Counted from the stretch's first letter, positions 1-6,934 are shown. The stretch: 8,128 nucleotides of DNA from an uncultured Dehalococcoidia bacterium (GCA_937864275.1 CALMIW010000639.1:1-8128); one strand, 5' to 3'. The notes: generated by a model not told the origin, from the letters alone. Program-made: numbers and translations.

Positions 1-3000
1 CCCGCGCCGGCGTCTTCGATCTCGGCGTCGAGCGTGCCGCCTCGTTCGTGCTGACGACCGGGGCAGAGCCCGAGGGCCTGTTGACGATCGGCCGAAAGGC
101 GCCGGGCTCTTTCACCGATACAGAAATGGCGTTCTTCCAGGTGGTCGCATCCCTGCTGGCCAATGCCGCCGCGAACGAGCGCCGCCTCGCACTCACAGAA
201 GCTGAAGCTGAAGACCAGGCGATCATCGCCGCCGCCGCCGCCGCCGCCGCGCGGGAGATCAACGCCCTGGACATCGTCCTCGCGCTCCGCGAGGCCGTCT
301 CCCGCTTCATCGCCCGGCCGTTTGTGAACTTCGGCTACCTCGATGGAGATGCGTGCGTCTTCCCATCTTCCAGCGGGAAGCCGCGGCGCGTGCCGTACGG
401 GCCCCGGTTTGTCGACGCCCTCCGCGACGGACAGGCCACGGTCCCGGCGGAAGGCCGCCGCACCGACGAGTGGGAAGCCGAGCCCACCCGCATCGGGCTC
501 CAGGCCCACATCGCCACCCGCGCCACTTCGGGCGGCGGCATCGCCGGCCTGCTCGTGGTCGGCTCGCGCGATCCGGCGTTCAAACCCGGCGAGCGGGAGC
601 TCCGCCTCTGCCGCCTCATCGCCGATATCGTCGGCCCGGCAATGGCGAACTCGCGCGCCATCGAGCGCGAGCGCGAAGAGGCGGAAGAGCAACGGCTGAT
701 CGCCGAAGTCGCCGCCGTCGCCGCACGCGCCGCGGAACCGGGCGAGTTGATCGGCGAACTGCAGGCCACGGTCCGCGGCATCATCCCGAAGTCCTTCCTC
801 GCGTTTGGCTTCATCGAAGGCGAGGAGATCGTGTTCCCGTTGCCCGGCGGCGCGCTGTCCCGGTTCCCCCTCGACGAGCCGTCGCGCCGGACCGCCGAAC
901 TGGGCCAGATCGTCTGGCCGGGCGTCCCCAGCGGCCTCAACGACATCACCGAAGTTCGTGCGCTGGGCATCCAAAGCATTTGCTCCACCGCCGTCCTCTC
1001 CGGAGGCGCGACCGTGGGCGTACTGCTCATCGGCTCCCGGGTGAAGGGCTACCAATTCGAAGAGCGCGAACTGCGGATCTTCCGCCTCATCGCCCAGATC
1101 GTCGGCCCGGCGATGGAGAACGCCCGCGCCTCGCTCCGCGCTCGCCTCGACGCCGAGGAACAGCGGACCCTCGCCGAAGCCGCCGCCGCGCTCGCCGCCG
1201 GCACGAGCGAGTCCGGGATCGTCGAATCGCTCCGTGACTCGGTCCAGCGCTTTATGCCGGGCGCGGTCGTCTCAGTCTTCTTCATTGCCGAAGGAAACGA
1301 AGTAACCGGCCCCGATGGCATCGGTGGCCCGATGGGTCCGCAGTTAAGGGCGGCCCTGGCCTCTGGCCAGAACCTGGTCCGCAAGCCCTGGCCGGAACTT
1401 GGCGAGCGGAGCGCCGCGATCCTGGAAGCGGGAAGGATCGAGCAGTTCGTCATGACTGCCCTGAGCGCCGCCGGGGAACAGCAAGGGGTCCTCTTCACCG
1501 GCCTGACCGATGCCGAAACGGCCGTCGATGAACGTCATCTGCGCCTGCTCCGGCTCATCGGCAACATGGCCGGGCCGGCCTTCGCCAACGCCCGAGAGAG
1601 CGCCCGCCGTCAGCAGGAAGCGGAAGAACAGCGCCTTCTCGCGGCAGCCGCGGCCGCGCTCGCGGCGGGTTCCACCGAGCAAGCCATCCTGGACGGAATC
1701 GTCGCCCCCATCCGGGGGTTCATCCCCGGAGCCCGGGTCACGTTCAACTACATCGAAGGCGACGAGGTGGTCCTCTACACCGGGGAACACCGGCGGCGAA
1801 TCCACGATCTCAGCCGCGCCGCGATCGAATCGGGCCAGGTGGAAGGCGAGACCGAAACCTCGCCGATGACCGAGACCAGCCGCGACCTGATGCGCTCCTT
1901 CGGTGTGACGCGATTCCTGGAGACGGTGGCCACCTCTGCCGGTACCCAGATCGGCCTCCTCTTCGTCGGCACCACCGATAGCGACTACCGCTTCTCGGAG
2001 CGGGACCGGCGCATCCTCCGGCTCATCGCCGATATCACAGGCCCGGCGATGGCCAACGCCCGCGAGGACAGGCGCCGGCGCGAAGAGGCGGAAGACGAGC
2101 GGATGCTTTCCGAGGTCGCCGCGGTGGCCGCCCGCGCCACCTCGAACCTGGAGATCACGCGGGCGATCCCGGCCGCCGTCGCCCCGCTCATCCCGGGGGC
2201 GTTCGCCAACTACGGACGCCTCGACGGCGACACCATCGTCTTCCCGGTGATTCGCGAGGGGGTCCGGCGCACCCTGGGCGCCGACGAGGTCACGTTGCCG
2301 ATGACGGCGGCCGGACGCCAGGCGCGCGCCTACGGCCAGGCGGTAGGGACGCCGGAGGACCTGGACGAACAACCCGCCGCCGCGCTCGGCACGCTCCAGC
2401 ACTATGCCCTCACCACCTATTTCTCCGGAGGCACTCCCTCCGGCGTCCTGGCCGTCAGCACTACCGACCCGGACTATCGCTTCAGCGAGCGGGCCCTCGC
2501 CCTGCTCAAGCGCATGGTCCAGTTCGTCGGCCCCGCCGTGGAGGCTGCCCGCGCCGAGGCGGAGCTCGCCCGCCAGACAGCGCTCTACAGCCTCATCCTG
2601 CGCAGCCTCTCCGAGGGCGTGGTCCTCAGCGACATCAACGGCCAGGTGATGTTCGCCAACGAGCTGGGGCGGAAGATCCTTCGCGCCCTGGACCCTTCGG
2701 GAGCGGCGACCGGTTGGAGCGATGTGACGCCCCGCCTCCCCGAGCAATCCCGCGCGGGATTCCAGGCAGTCTTCCGGGAAGGGTCGGGTTCGCGCGGCCG
2801 CGCACCGCTTGCCGTAGATGGCCGCTCGGCGTGGTTCGACTACGAAATCGTCCCGCTGAACGACCCGGTGATGAAGGTCCTGTTCGTCTTCGCCGATGTC
2901 ACTGCCGATGTGGAGCGCGAAGAGGAACAGACCCGCCACCGGCAGGAACTGGAACAGACATCCCGCCTTGCCGCCCTCGGCGAACTGATCGGCGGCGTCG

Positions 3001-4043
3001 CCCACGAATTGAACAACCCGCTCACGGCCATCCTCGGCTTCGCCGAGGTGATGTCGCTTTCGCCCGAGGCCGCGCCGCTCGCCGAAGAACTCGGCATCGT
3101 CCAGAAGGAGGCGCTGCGCGCGCGCAACATCGTCCGGGACCTGCTCTTCATCGTGAAGCCGGGTACCGCCGAGCGTTCCGTCATCCCCGTCACCGACCTG
3201 GTCGCCCACATCGAGCGCCTGCGCCGCGCGGCCTGGGTGCAGCAGGGCATCGGCTGGGACATCAGCATCGAGCAGCCCTGCTCGGTTTGGGGGAACGAAC
3301 ACCAGCTCACCCAGGTCATCCTCAACCTCGTGACCAACGCCGAGCACGCCCTCGCCGGCCGGCCCCAACGGCACATCAGCATCCGCGCCGCCTGCCATTC
3401 CGGGCGGACGGAGATCTCGGTTTCGGACACCGGCGCGGGCATGGACGAAGCGACCCGGGGCCGCGTCTTCGAACCGTTCTTCACCACCAAGCACGGCATC
3501 GGCACCGGACTCGGGCTGCCCCTCTCCTACTCCATCGTCCAGTCCCACGAAGGCGAGATCCGCGTCGAATCCGAACCCGGCGTGGGCAGCACCTTCACCG
3601 TCAGCCTCCCGCCGGGGGCGCCCGAAACCCCGGCCGCGCCACCGGCCGGCGCCGCCCCCGCGGCCAGCGGAGCCATCCGCGTCCTCGTCGTCGATGACGA
3701 GCCCAGCCTGCGGAAGGTCTGCCAGCGGCTGATCACCAGCATGGGCCACGAATGCGCCACCGCCGAGAACAGCGCTGCTGCAGTCGAACTCGCGTCCCAC
3801 GCCGAGTTCGATGTCGTGCTCTGCGACTATCGGCTCGCCAGCGAGACTGCCAACGATGTCGTCGCCGGCTTCGAACGCGTCGCGCCGCGACTCGTCTCGC
3901 GGATGGTCATCGCCACCGGCGCCACCACCGATGCCGGCGTCATCGAGCTGACCGAAAAGCACGGCATGCGCCTCATGGCGAAGCCCTACGGCGTCGACGA
4001 GTTGGCGGACATGATCAAGGAAGTCGGCGGGAGCGCTGACTAG
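1..4043 (+). CDS. Multi-GAF/PAS hybrid sensor histidine kinase with C-terminal receiver domain (5' partial)
   Basis: This is a sensor kinase that should autophosphorylate a histidine and pass phosphate to its own receiver. The frame is open to the left window edge (first full codon at 3), and the GTG at 48 falls inside a GAF domain, so it is not the start. Counting that GTG as residue 1: partial GAF to about 48; five GAF units with helical linkers at 53-836; PAS about 846-955; a dimerisation helix with H-box VAHELNNPL (phosphoacceptor H986); N-box around N1093-N1097; G1 DTGAGM 1127-1132; F-box FEPFFTTK 1141-1148; G2 GIGTGLGL 1150-1157; Pro/Ala linker 1189-1206; receiver 1209-1329 with D1216/D1217, phosphoacceptor D1260, T1290 and K1312. 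No transmembrane segment is visible, so it is probably cytosolic, although the missing N-terminus could hold one. The signal is unknown. All catalytic boxes are intact. The kinase call is very secure; the individual GAF borders are approximate. Confidence 0.96.
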   Translation, partial: RAGVFDLGVERAASFVLTTGAEPEGLLTIGRKAPGSFTDTEMAFFQVVASLLANAAANERRLALTEAEAEDQAIIAAAAAAAAREINALDIVLALREAVSRFIARPFVNFGYLDGDACVFPSSSGKPRRVPYGPRFVDALRDGQATVPAEGRRTDEWEAEPTRIGLQAHIATRATSGGGIAGLLVVGSRDPAFKPGERELRLCRLIADIVGPAMANSRAIEREREEAEEQRLIAEVAAVAARAAEPGELIGELQATVRGIIPKSFLAFGFIEGEEIVFPLPGGALSRFPLDEPSRRTAELGQIVWPGVPSGLNDITEVRALGIQSICSTAVLSGGATVGVLLIGSRVKGYQFEERELRIFRLIAQIVGPAMENARASLRARLDAEEQRTLAEAAAALAAGTSESGIVESLRDSVQRFMPGAVVSVFFIAEGNEVTGPDGIGGPMGPQLRAALASGQNLVRKPWPELGERSAAILEAGRIEQFVMTALSAAGEQQGVLFTGLTDAETAVDERHLRLLRLIGNMAGPAFANARESARRQQEAEEQRLLAAAAAALAAGSTEQAILDGIVAPIRGFIPGARVTFNYIEGDEVVLYTGEHRRRIHDLSRAAIESGQVEGETETSPMTETSRDLMRSFGVTRFLETVATSAGTQIGLLFVGTTDSDYRFSERDRRILRLIADITGPAMANAREDRRRREEAEDERMLSEVAAVAARATSNLEITRAIPAAVAPLIPGAFANYGRLDGDTIVFPVIREGVRRTLGADEVTLPMTAAGRQARAYGQAVGTPEDLDEQPAAALGTLQHYALTTYFSGGTPSGVLAVSTTDPDYRFSERALALLKRMVQFVGPAVEAARAEAELARQTALYSLILRSLSEGVVLSDINGQVMFANELGRKILRALDPSGAATGWSDVTPRLPEQSRAGFQAVFREGSGSRGRAPLAVDGRSAWFDYEIVPLNDPVMKVLFVFADVTADVEREEEQTRHRQELEQTSRLAALGELIGGVAHELNNPLTAILGFAEVMSLSPEAAPLAEELGIVQKEALRARNIVRDLLFIVKPGTAERSVIPVTDLVAHIERLRRAAWVQQGIGWDISIEQPCSVWGNEHQLTQVILNLVTNAEHALAGRPQRHISIRAACHSGRTEISVSDTGAGMDEATRGRVFEPFFTTKHGIGTGLGLPLSYSIVQSHEGEIRVESEPGVGSTFTVSLPPGAPETPAAPPAGAAPAASGAIRVLVVDDEPSLRKVCQRLITSMGHECATAENSAAAVELASHAEFDVVLCDYRLASETANDVVAGFERVAPRLVSRMVIATGATTDAGVIELTEKHGMRLMAKPYGVDELADMIKEVGGSAD
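204..2555 (+). repeat. Five tandem GAF-plus-signalling-helix units inside the kinase gene
   Basis: Each unit opens with an EAEEQR-like acidic helix followed by an Ala-rich helix, and closes with a motif of the form RLIxxIxGPAxxNAR. With the GTG at 48 as residue 1, units begin at residues 53, 211, 368, 524 and 680, and the next helix begins at 837, giving spacings of 158, 157, 156, 156 and 157 residues (about 468-474 nt). The sequences between these landmarks have diverged considerably, so this is an old internal amplification rather than a recent DNA duplication. Most units contain an (F/Y)xxxEGDE(V/I)VF-like strand. No conserved chromophore-binding Cys or His shared by the units is apparent, so the units are probably not bilin-binding phytochrome-type GAFs; this last point is inference. 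Confidence 0.88.
228..251 (+). repeat. GCC trinucleotide run encoding polyalanine
   Basis: Seven consecutive GCC codons followed by GCG encode eight alanines in the helix that leads into the first complete GAF unit. The equivalent helices of the other units are also Ala-rich but use interrupted, mixed codons. The run is therefore the one place in the repeat array that could easily change length by slippage, always in frame. Confidence 0.85.
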
Positions 4044-4046
4044 GAC

Positions 4047-4874
4047 TCAGGCCGGCATCTCCGGCTGACAGGTCCGGCAGAAACTGGTGATGCGCTGGTT
4101 CGCCGTGATCTCGGTGATCGCCGCACCGCAACGGGGGCAGGGCTTGCCACCCAGGCGGTGGACCCGCATGAAGTCGCGCCGCTCTTCGTAGTCCAGCGCG
4201 CCGTCCTTCACCATCGCGCCCGCCACCAGCGGAGTCGCCCAGGCCATCACCGCCAGTGCCGCCCGGTAGAGCGACCGCACCTGGTCGTCGCTCAGCTTCG
4301 TCCGCGGGATGTAGGGGTTGATGCGCGCTTCCCAGAGGATCTCGTCGCTGTAGGCGTTGCCAATGCCCTGGACGAACTCCGCGTTCGTGAGCACGCTCTT
4401 GATCTGGCCGCGGTACTTCTTCGTCCGCGCCAGCCATTCGTCCTCGGTCAACGCGGGATCCAGCAAGTCCGGGCCGTTGGTCGCCCAGTTCGGGACCGCA
4501 GCCATCTGCGCCAGCGGGACCAGGTAGACCTTCCCCATCACGCGTTCATCGGAATACCGCAGCGAACGACCGCCTTCGATGCCGAGGACCAGGCAGGTCT
4601 TGGCGCGCAGCTTCGTCTTGGGGTCCACGTACTGGAAGCGCCCGGTGAGCATCGGATTGATGGCCAGGACCCGCTCCGAGGCCAGCGGGAAGAGCAGGAA
4701 CTTCCCGTGCCGCTGCACCGGCCCGAAGGTGTCGCCGACAAGCGTCTCGCGGATCTCCTGCGCGGGCGTCCGGAACACGTGCGGGATGCGCGCCTCGGCC
4801 GAGGCGATCGCCTTCCCGGCGATGTGCTCGGTGAAGTACCCCTTGATCGCTTCGAGTTCGGGGATTTCCGGCAT
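4047..4874 (-). CDS. Fpg/Nei-family DNA glycosylase / AP lyase
   Basis: This is a base-excision repair enzyme expected to remove oxidised bases and nick the abasic site. At 275 residues it has the normal family length. The N-terminus MPEIPELEAI matches the MPE-PE signature: after Met removal Pro2 is the Schiff-base nucleophile, with Glu3 beside it. K58 in RHGKFLLF is the conserved beta-strand lysine. The helix-two-turn-helix region contains GIGN (170-173) followed by AYSDEILWEARINP. The C-terminal zinc finger is C246-X2-C249-X16-C266-X2-C269 with R261 in its hairpin. The 8-oxoG void-filling triad of bacterial Fpg (Met-Arg-Phe) appears here as M75, R111 and M113, and the usual HLGM is NPML, so substrate preference may differ from E. 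coli Fpg. The start at 4874 is fixed by the obligatory N-terminal MPE; an in-frame extension upstream is noncoding. There is no clear Shine-Dalgarno. I leave the symbol blank because Fpg and Nei-like subtypes cannot be separated by eye. Confidence 0.93.
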   Translation of the reverse strand: MPEIPELEAIKGYFTEHIAGKAIASAEARIPHVFRTPAQEIRETLVGDTFGPVQRHGKFLLFPLASERVLAINPMLTGRFQYVDPKTKLRAKTCLVLGIEGGRSLRYSDERVMGKVYLVPLAQMAAVPNWATNGPDLLDPALTEDEWLARTKKYRGQIKSVLTNAEFVQGIGNAYSDEILWEARINPYIPRTKLSDDQVRSLYRAALAVMAWATPLVAGAMVKDGALDYEERRDFMRVHRLGGKPCPRCGAAITEITANQRITSFCRTCQPEMPA

Positions 4875-4906
4875 CCCGGAAGGGTACCCGAAAAGGGGCG
4901 GAGCGT

Positions 4907-4931
4907 GGAAAAGGGTGGCCGAAGCCACCCT
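4907..4931 (-). terminator. Intrinsic terminator downstream of the capsid-type gene
   Basis: Read on the minus strand, a perfect 8-bp stem AGGGTGGC / GCCACCCT encloses a TTCG tetraloop, a very stable loop class. It is followed directly by three further Ts (TTTCC). The hairpin begins 27 nt after the TAG of the capsid-type gene and lies 38 nt or more before the glycosylase start. It should therefore end the capsid transcript and separate it from the glycosylase gene. The short T tract leaves room for partial readthrough. Confidence 0.8.
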
Positions 4932-4957
4932 CCCGGTATCTGCCGGCCCAGTCGGCC

Positions 4958-5848
4958 CTACGCGGCGCGCACCCCGGTCAGCTTCGCCAGCTTCACCGAA
5001 TTGAAGAGCGCGAGGCCCGCGTACCACTTCACCCGGATGCGGCTCGCGTCCTTCGCCTCCAGGCTGCCCACCCGTTCGACCGTGAGGCCGCCCGGCGCCG
5101 TCAGCCCGCTGAGGGCCCCCTCGCCGAACTGCATGGCGTAGACCGTGCTGCAGTCGTCGCTCGTGCCCACCGTCTTGTCATCGGCGATGTAGTCGCAGAT
5201 GCCGATGGGGATCCCGTCGTAGAACTGGAGCATCTGGCCGAACTCGTCGCGGTCCGCTTCCAGGAACCCGCCCGAGCTCCGGGCGAGCTCGTTCAGCGTG
5301 CGGCGCGTGCGCCGGCTCATCAGGAGCATGTCCGGCTTACCCCCGCGCACCAGGTCGATCATCTCGTCGAGCTTGGCCAGCGTCAGCGTCCCGCCGTTCG
5401 TGCCCATGCTCACCGCCTGCCCCGCGGCACAGAGCACATCGATGCCGTCGAAGCTTTTCGTGTCGACGCTGTCATCGCCGTTCACGAACGTGTCGTCGAA
5501 GAGCGACTGCACCGCCCGGGCCTTGAGCTGGACGACCGCCGCCTCCAGGTCCTGGATGTTCGAACGCGTGGACTTGAGGAAATTGTCGACGTCGGCGTCG
5601 CCGCCGAGGATGCGCAGCGTCGCCGTCGCCTGCGTGAACGTCGGCGTGCTTTCGTCCCAGTCGTCGCCGACGTCGTAGAAGTCCGCCGAGGGCGCGGCGT
5701 TCTCGCGGTTGTAGGTCAGCCCGTTGCCGACGATCTCGATGAACGGCAGCCGCTGAAGGACGGGGCTTTCCTGGGCGATCGTCTCGATGACGCCCGAGAG
5801 CAAGGTGTCGTTGCTGAGTTTCGCAGCCTCGACGAGGGTGAGGGCCAT
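4958..5848 (-). CDS. HK97-fold phage major capsid-type protein, standing alone
   Basis: This is a 296-residue protein resembling phage major capsid proteins of the HK97 fold. I recognise it by overall pattern. There is a short N-terminal arm (1-40). A polar extended segment follows (about 42-80, including TYNRENAAPSADFYDVGDDW), as expected for the E-loop. The long spine helix is at about 96-122 (SNIQDLEAAVVQLKARAVQ), and the central A-domain at about 155-230 includes KPDMLLMSRRTRRTLNEL. The C-terminal strand KWYAGLALFNSVKLAKLTGV is the typical ending of such capsids. No N-terminal scaffold (delta) domain or protease domain is present, so the length matches a mature capsid or an encapsulin. 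The start at 5848 is chosen because AAGGGAGG lies 6 nt upstream; a longer in-frame start at 5947 would run through the intergenic promoter region. No other phage gene is in the window, and codon use is GC-rich like its neighbours. It could be a domesticated shell, a prophage remnant or a gene-transfer-agent part. No neighbour shows an evident encapsulation peptide. Confidence 0.82.
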   Translation of the reverse strand: MALTLVEAAKLSNDTLLSGVIETIAQESPVLQRLPFIEIVGNGLTYNRENAAPSADFYDVGDDWDESTPTFTQATATLRILGGDADVDNFLKSTRSNIQDLEAAVVQLKARAVQSLFDDTFVNGDDSVDTKSFDGIDVLCAAGQAVSMGTNGGTLTLAKLDEMIDLVRGGKPDMLLMSRRTRRTLNELARSSGGFLEADRDEFGQMLQFYDGIPIGICDYIADDKTVGTSDDCSTVYAMQFGEGALSGLTAPGGLTVERVGSLEAKDASRIRVKWYAGLALFNSVKLAKLTGVRAA

Positions 5849-5854
5849 GCGTTG

Positions 5855-5862
5855 CCTCCCTT
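5855..5862 (-). promoter_or_regulatory. Strong ribosome binding site of the capsid-type gene
   Basis: On the minus strand AAGGGAGG stands 6 nt before the ATG at 5848. This near-perfect Shine-Dalgarno decides the start against the longer in-frame ATG at 5947 and suggests the gene is meant to be translated efficiently, unlike the adjacent glycosylase gene, which has no clear site. Confidence 0.85.
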
Positions 5863-5942
5863 GGTGGATTGGCACGATGGTCGAGGGCAGCGGACGGAGG
5901 GCGAAGGGCCGGTTGGCATTGGAGTGCGCGGCAAGACTGGCC

Positions 5943-5970
5943 TTCACAACGCTGCCGGCCCCGCGATAAT
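5943..5970 (+). promoter_or_regulatory. Sigma70-type promoter for the ABC exporter operon
   Basis: TTCACA (5943-5948, five of six matches to TTGACA), a 16-bp spacer and GATAAT (5965-5970, five of six matches to TATAAT) lie in the divergent intergenic region. Initiation would fall near 5977, giving a leader of only about 20 nt before the ATG at 5996, just enough for the ribosome binding site. This placement also argues against the in-frame ATG at 5969, which overlaps the -10 box. I found no equally good promoter reading toward the capsid-type gene. Confidence 0.65.
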
Positions 5971-5983
5971 GCCCCTACCAACC

Positions 5984-5989
5984 AGGAGG
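5984..5989 (+). promoter_or_regulatory. Ribosome binding site of the ABC ATPase gene
   Basis: AGGAGG, a perfect Shine-Dalgarno core, sits 6 nt before the ATG at 5996. It selects this start over in-frame upstream candidates at 5852 and 5969. Confidence 0.85.
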
Positions 5990-5995
5990 CGCGCC

Positions 5996-6934
5996 ATGGC
6001 CGGCGAACCTGCAACACCCGCAGGCGATCGCGCAGTCGACGTGGACGGACTGACCAAGGTGTACGGCAGTCTGCGGGCCGTCGATGGCGTCTCTTTTCAG
6101 GTGGGCACGGGCGAAATCTTCGGGATCATCGGGGCCAACGGTTCCGGGAAGACCACCACGGTGGAATGCCTCCAGGGGCTGCGCCAGCGCGACGGCGGAG
6201 CAGTCAGCGTGCTTGGACTCGATCCGGGCATCCAGCGCGACGCCCTCCGCCACCGCATCGGCAGCCAGCTCCAGGAATCGGCACTCCCGGAGCGGCTGAA
6301 AGTGTGGGAGGCCCTGGACCTGTTCGCGGCGCTTTCGCCACGTGCGCGCGACTGGCGGCAACTCGTGGAGGAATGGGGCCTCAGCGAAAAACGCGGTACC
6401 GCGTTCTCCGACCTTTCCGGCGGCCAGCGCCAGCGGCTCTTCGTCGCGCTCGCTCTCGTGAACGACCCGGAGGTGGTTTTCCTGGACGAAATGACCACCG
6501 GGCTGGATCCCTCCGCGCGCCACGCGGCGTGGGACCTCGTACGGCAGGTGCGCGAGCGCGGCACTACCGTCGTCCTTGTCACGCATTTCATGGATGAGGC
6601 CGAGGCCCTCTGCGACCGCATCGCCGTCTTCGAATCCGGCCAGATCGCCGCCATCGATAGCGCACCCGCGCTCGTCTCCCGCTTCGCGGATCAGAGCGTC
6701 GTGCACTTCAGCCACGCCGGAGAAGACCTGCCGTGGCTCGCCGACTGTCCGGGCGCCCAGTCCGTCGCGCGGCACGGGACGCACTACACGGTCAGCGGAG
6801 ACGGACCGCTGCTCGCGTACGTCGGTGCGGCGCTTGTCGCGCACGGCATCGCCCCGCTCGACCTGCGCGGCGAGCGTGCGACCCTCGAGCAGGCGTTCCT
6901 GCGCATCGCCGAGCACAAGGCCGGCGCCGCGTGA
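5996..6934 (+). CDS. ABC exporter ATP-binding subunit (ABC-2 / drug-exporter type)
   Basis: This cytosolic ATPase should power the permease encoded next. It has 312 residues and shows every nucleotide-binding motif: Walker A GANGSGKTT (46-54), Q-loop Q93, signature LSGGQ (140-144), Walker B VFLDE (D164, catalytic E165), D-loop GLD (169-171) and switch H197. The residue after the catalytic Glu is Met rather than the common Pro (LDEM). After about residue 225 there is an accessory C-terminal domain of the kind found in daunorubicin-type and YadG-like ATPases, ending at LEQAFLRIAE. It probably exports a drug, lipid or other hydrophobic compound, but nothing in the sequence identifies the substrate. 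The stop overlaps the next start by 4 nt (GTGA), so the two subunits are probably translationally coupled. Confidence 0.95.
   Translation: MAGEPATPAGDRAVDVDGLTKVYGSLRAVDGVSFQVGTGEIFGIIGANGSGKTTTVECLQGLRQRDGGAVSVLGLDPGIQRDALRHRIGSQLQESALPERLKVWEALDLFAALSPRARDWRQLVEEWGLSEKRGTAFSDLSGGQRQRLFVALALVNDPEVVFLDEMTTGLDPSARHAAWDLVRQVRERGTTVVLVTHFMDEAEALCDRIAVFESGQIAAIDSAPALVSRFADQSVVHFSHAGEDLPWLADCPGAQSVARHGTHYTVSGDGPLLAYVGAALVAHGIAPLDLRGERATLEQAFLRIAEHKAGAA

Noticed and set aside
1344..3962. An 872-codon open frame antisense to the kinase gene
   Set aside because: Long antisense frames are expected opposite GC-rich genes with strong third-position bias. Its translation is low complexity with no recognisable domain, while the plus strand encodes intact kinase motifs.
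4051..4065. GCCGG-CATCT-CCGGC hairpin just after the kinase stop as a terminator
   Set aside because: The stem is only 5 bp, no T tract follows, and it lies within the glycosylase coding region.
4875..5027. N-terminal extension of the glycosylase to an in-frame ATG at 5027
   Set aside because: The enzyme needs its MPE at the very N-terminus because Pro2 is the nucleophile. The extension would also cover the terminator and the end of the capsid-type gene.
4158..5141. A 327-codon plus-strand frame across the glycosylase gene and into the capsid-type gene
   Set aside because: It is antisense to two well-supported genes, runs through the terminator hairpin, and its translation is Arg/Pro/Val-rich without any family pattern.
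5849..5947. 33-residue N-terminal extension of the capsid-type protein from an ATG at 5947
   Set aside because: The strong ribosome binding site is placed for the ATG at 5848. The extra residues do not resemble a scaffold domain and overlap the opposite-strand promoter region.
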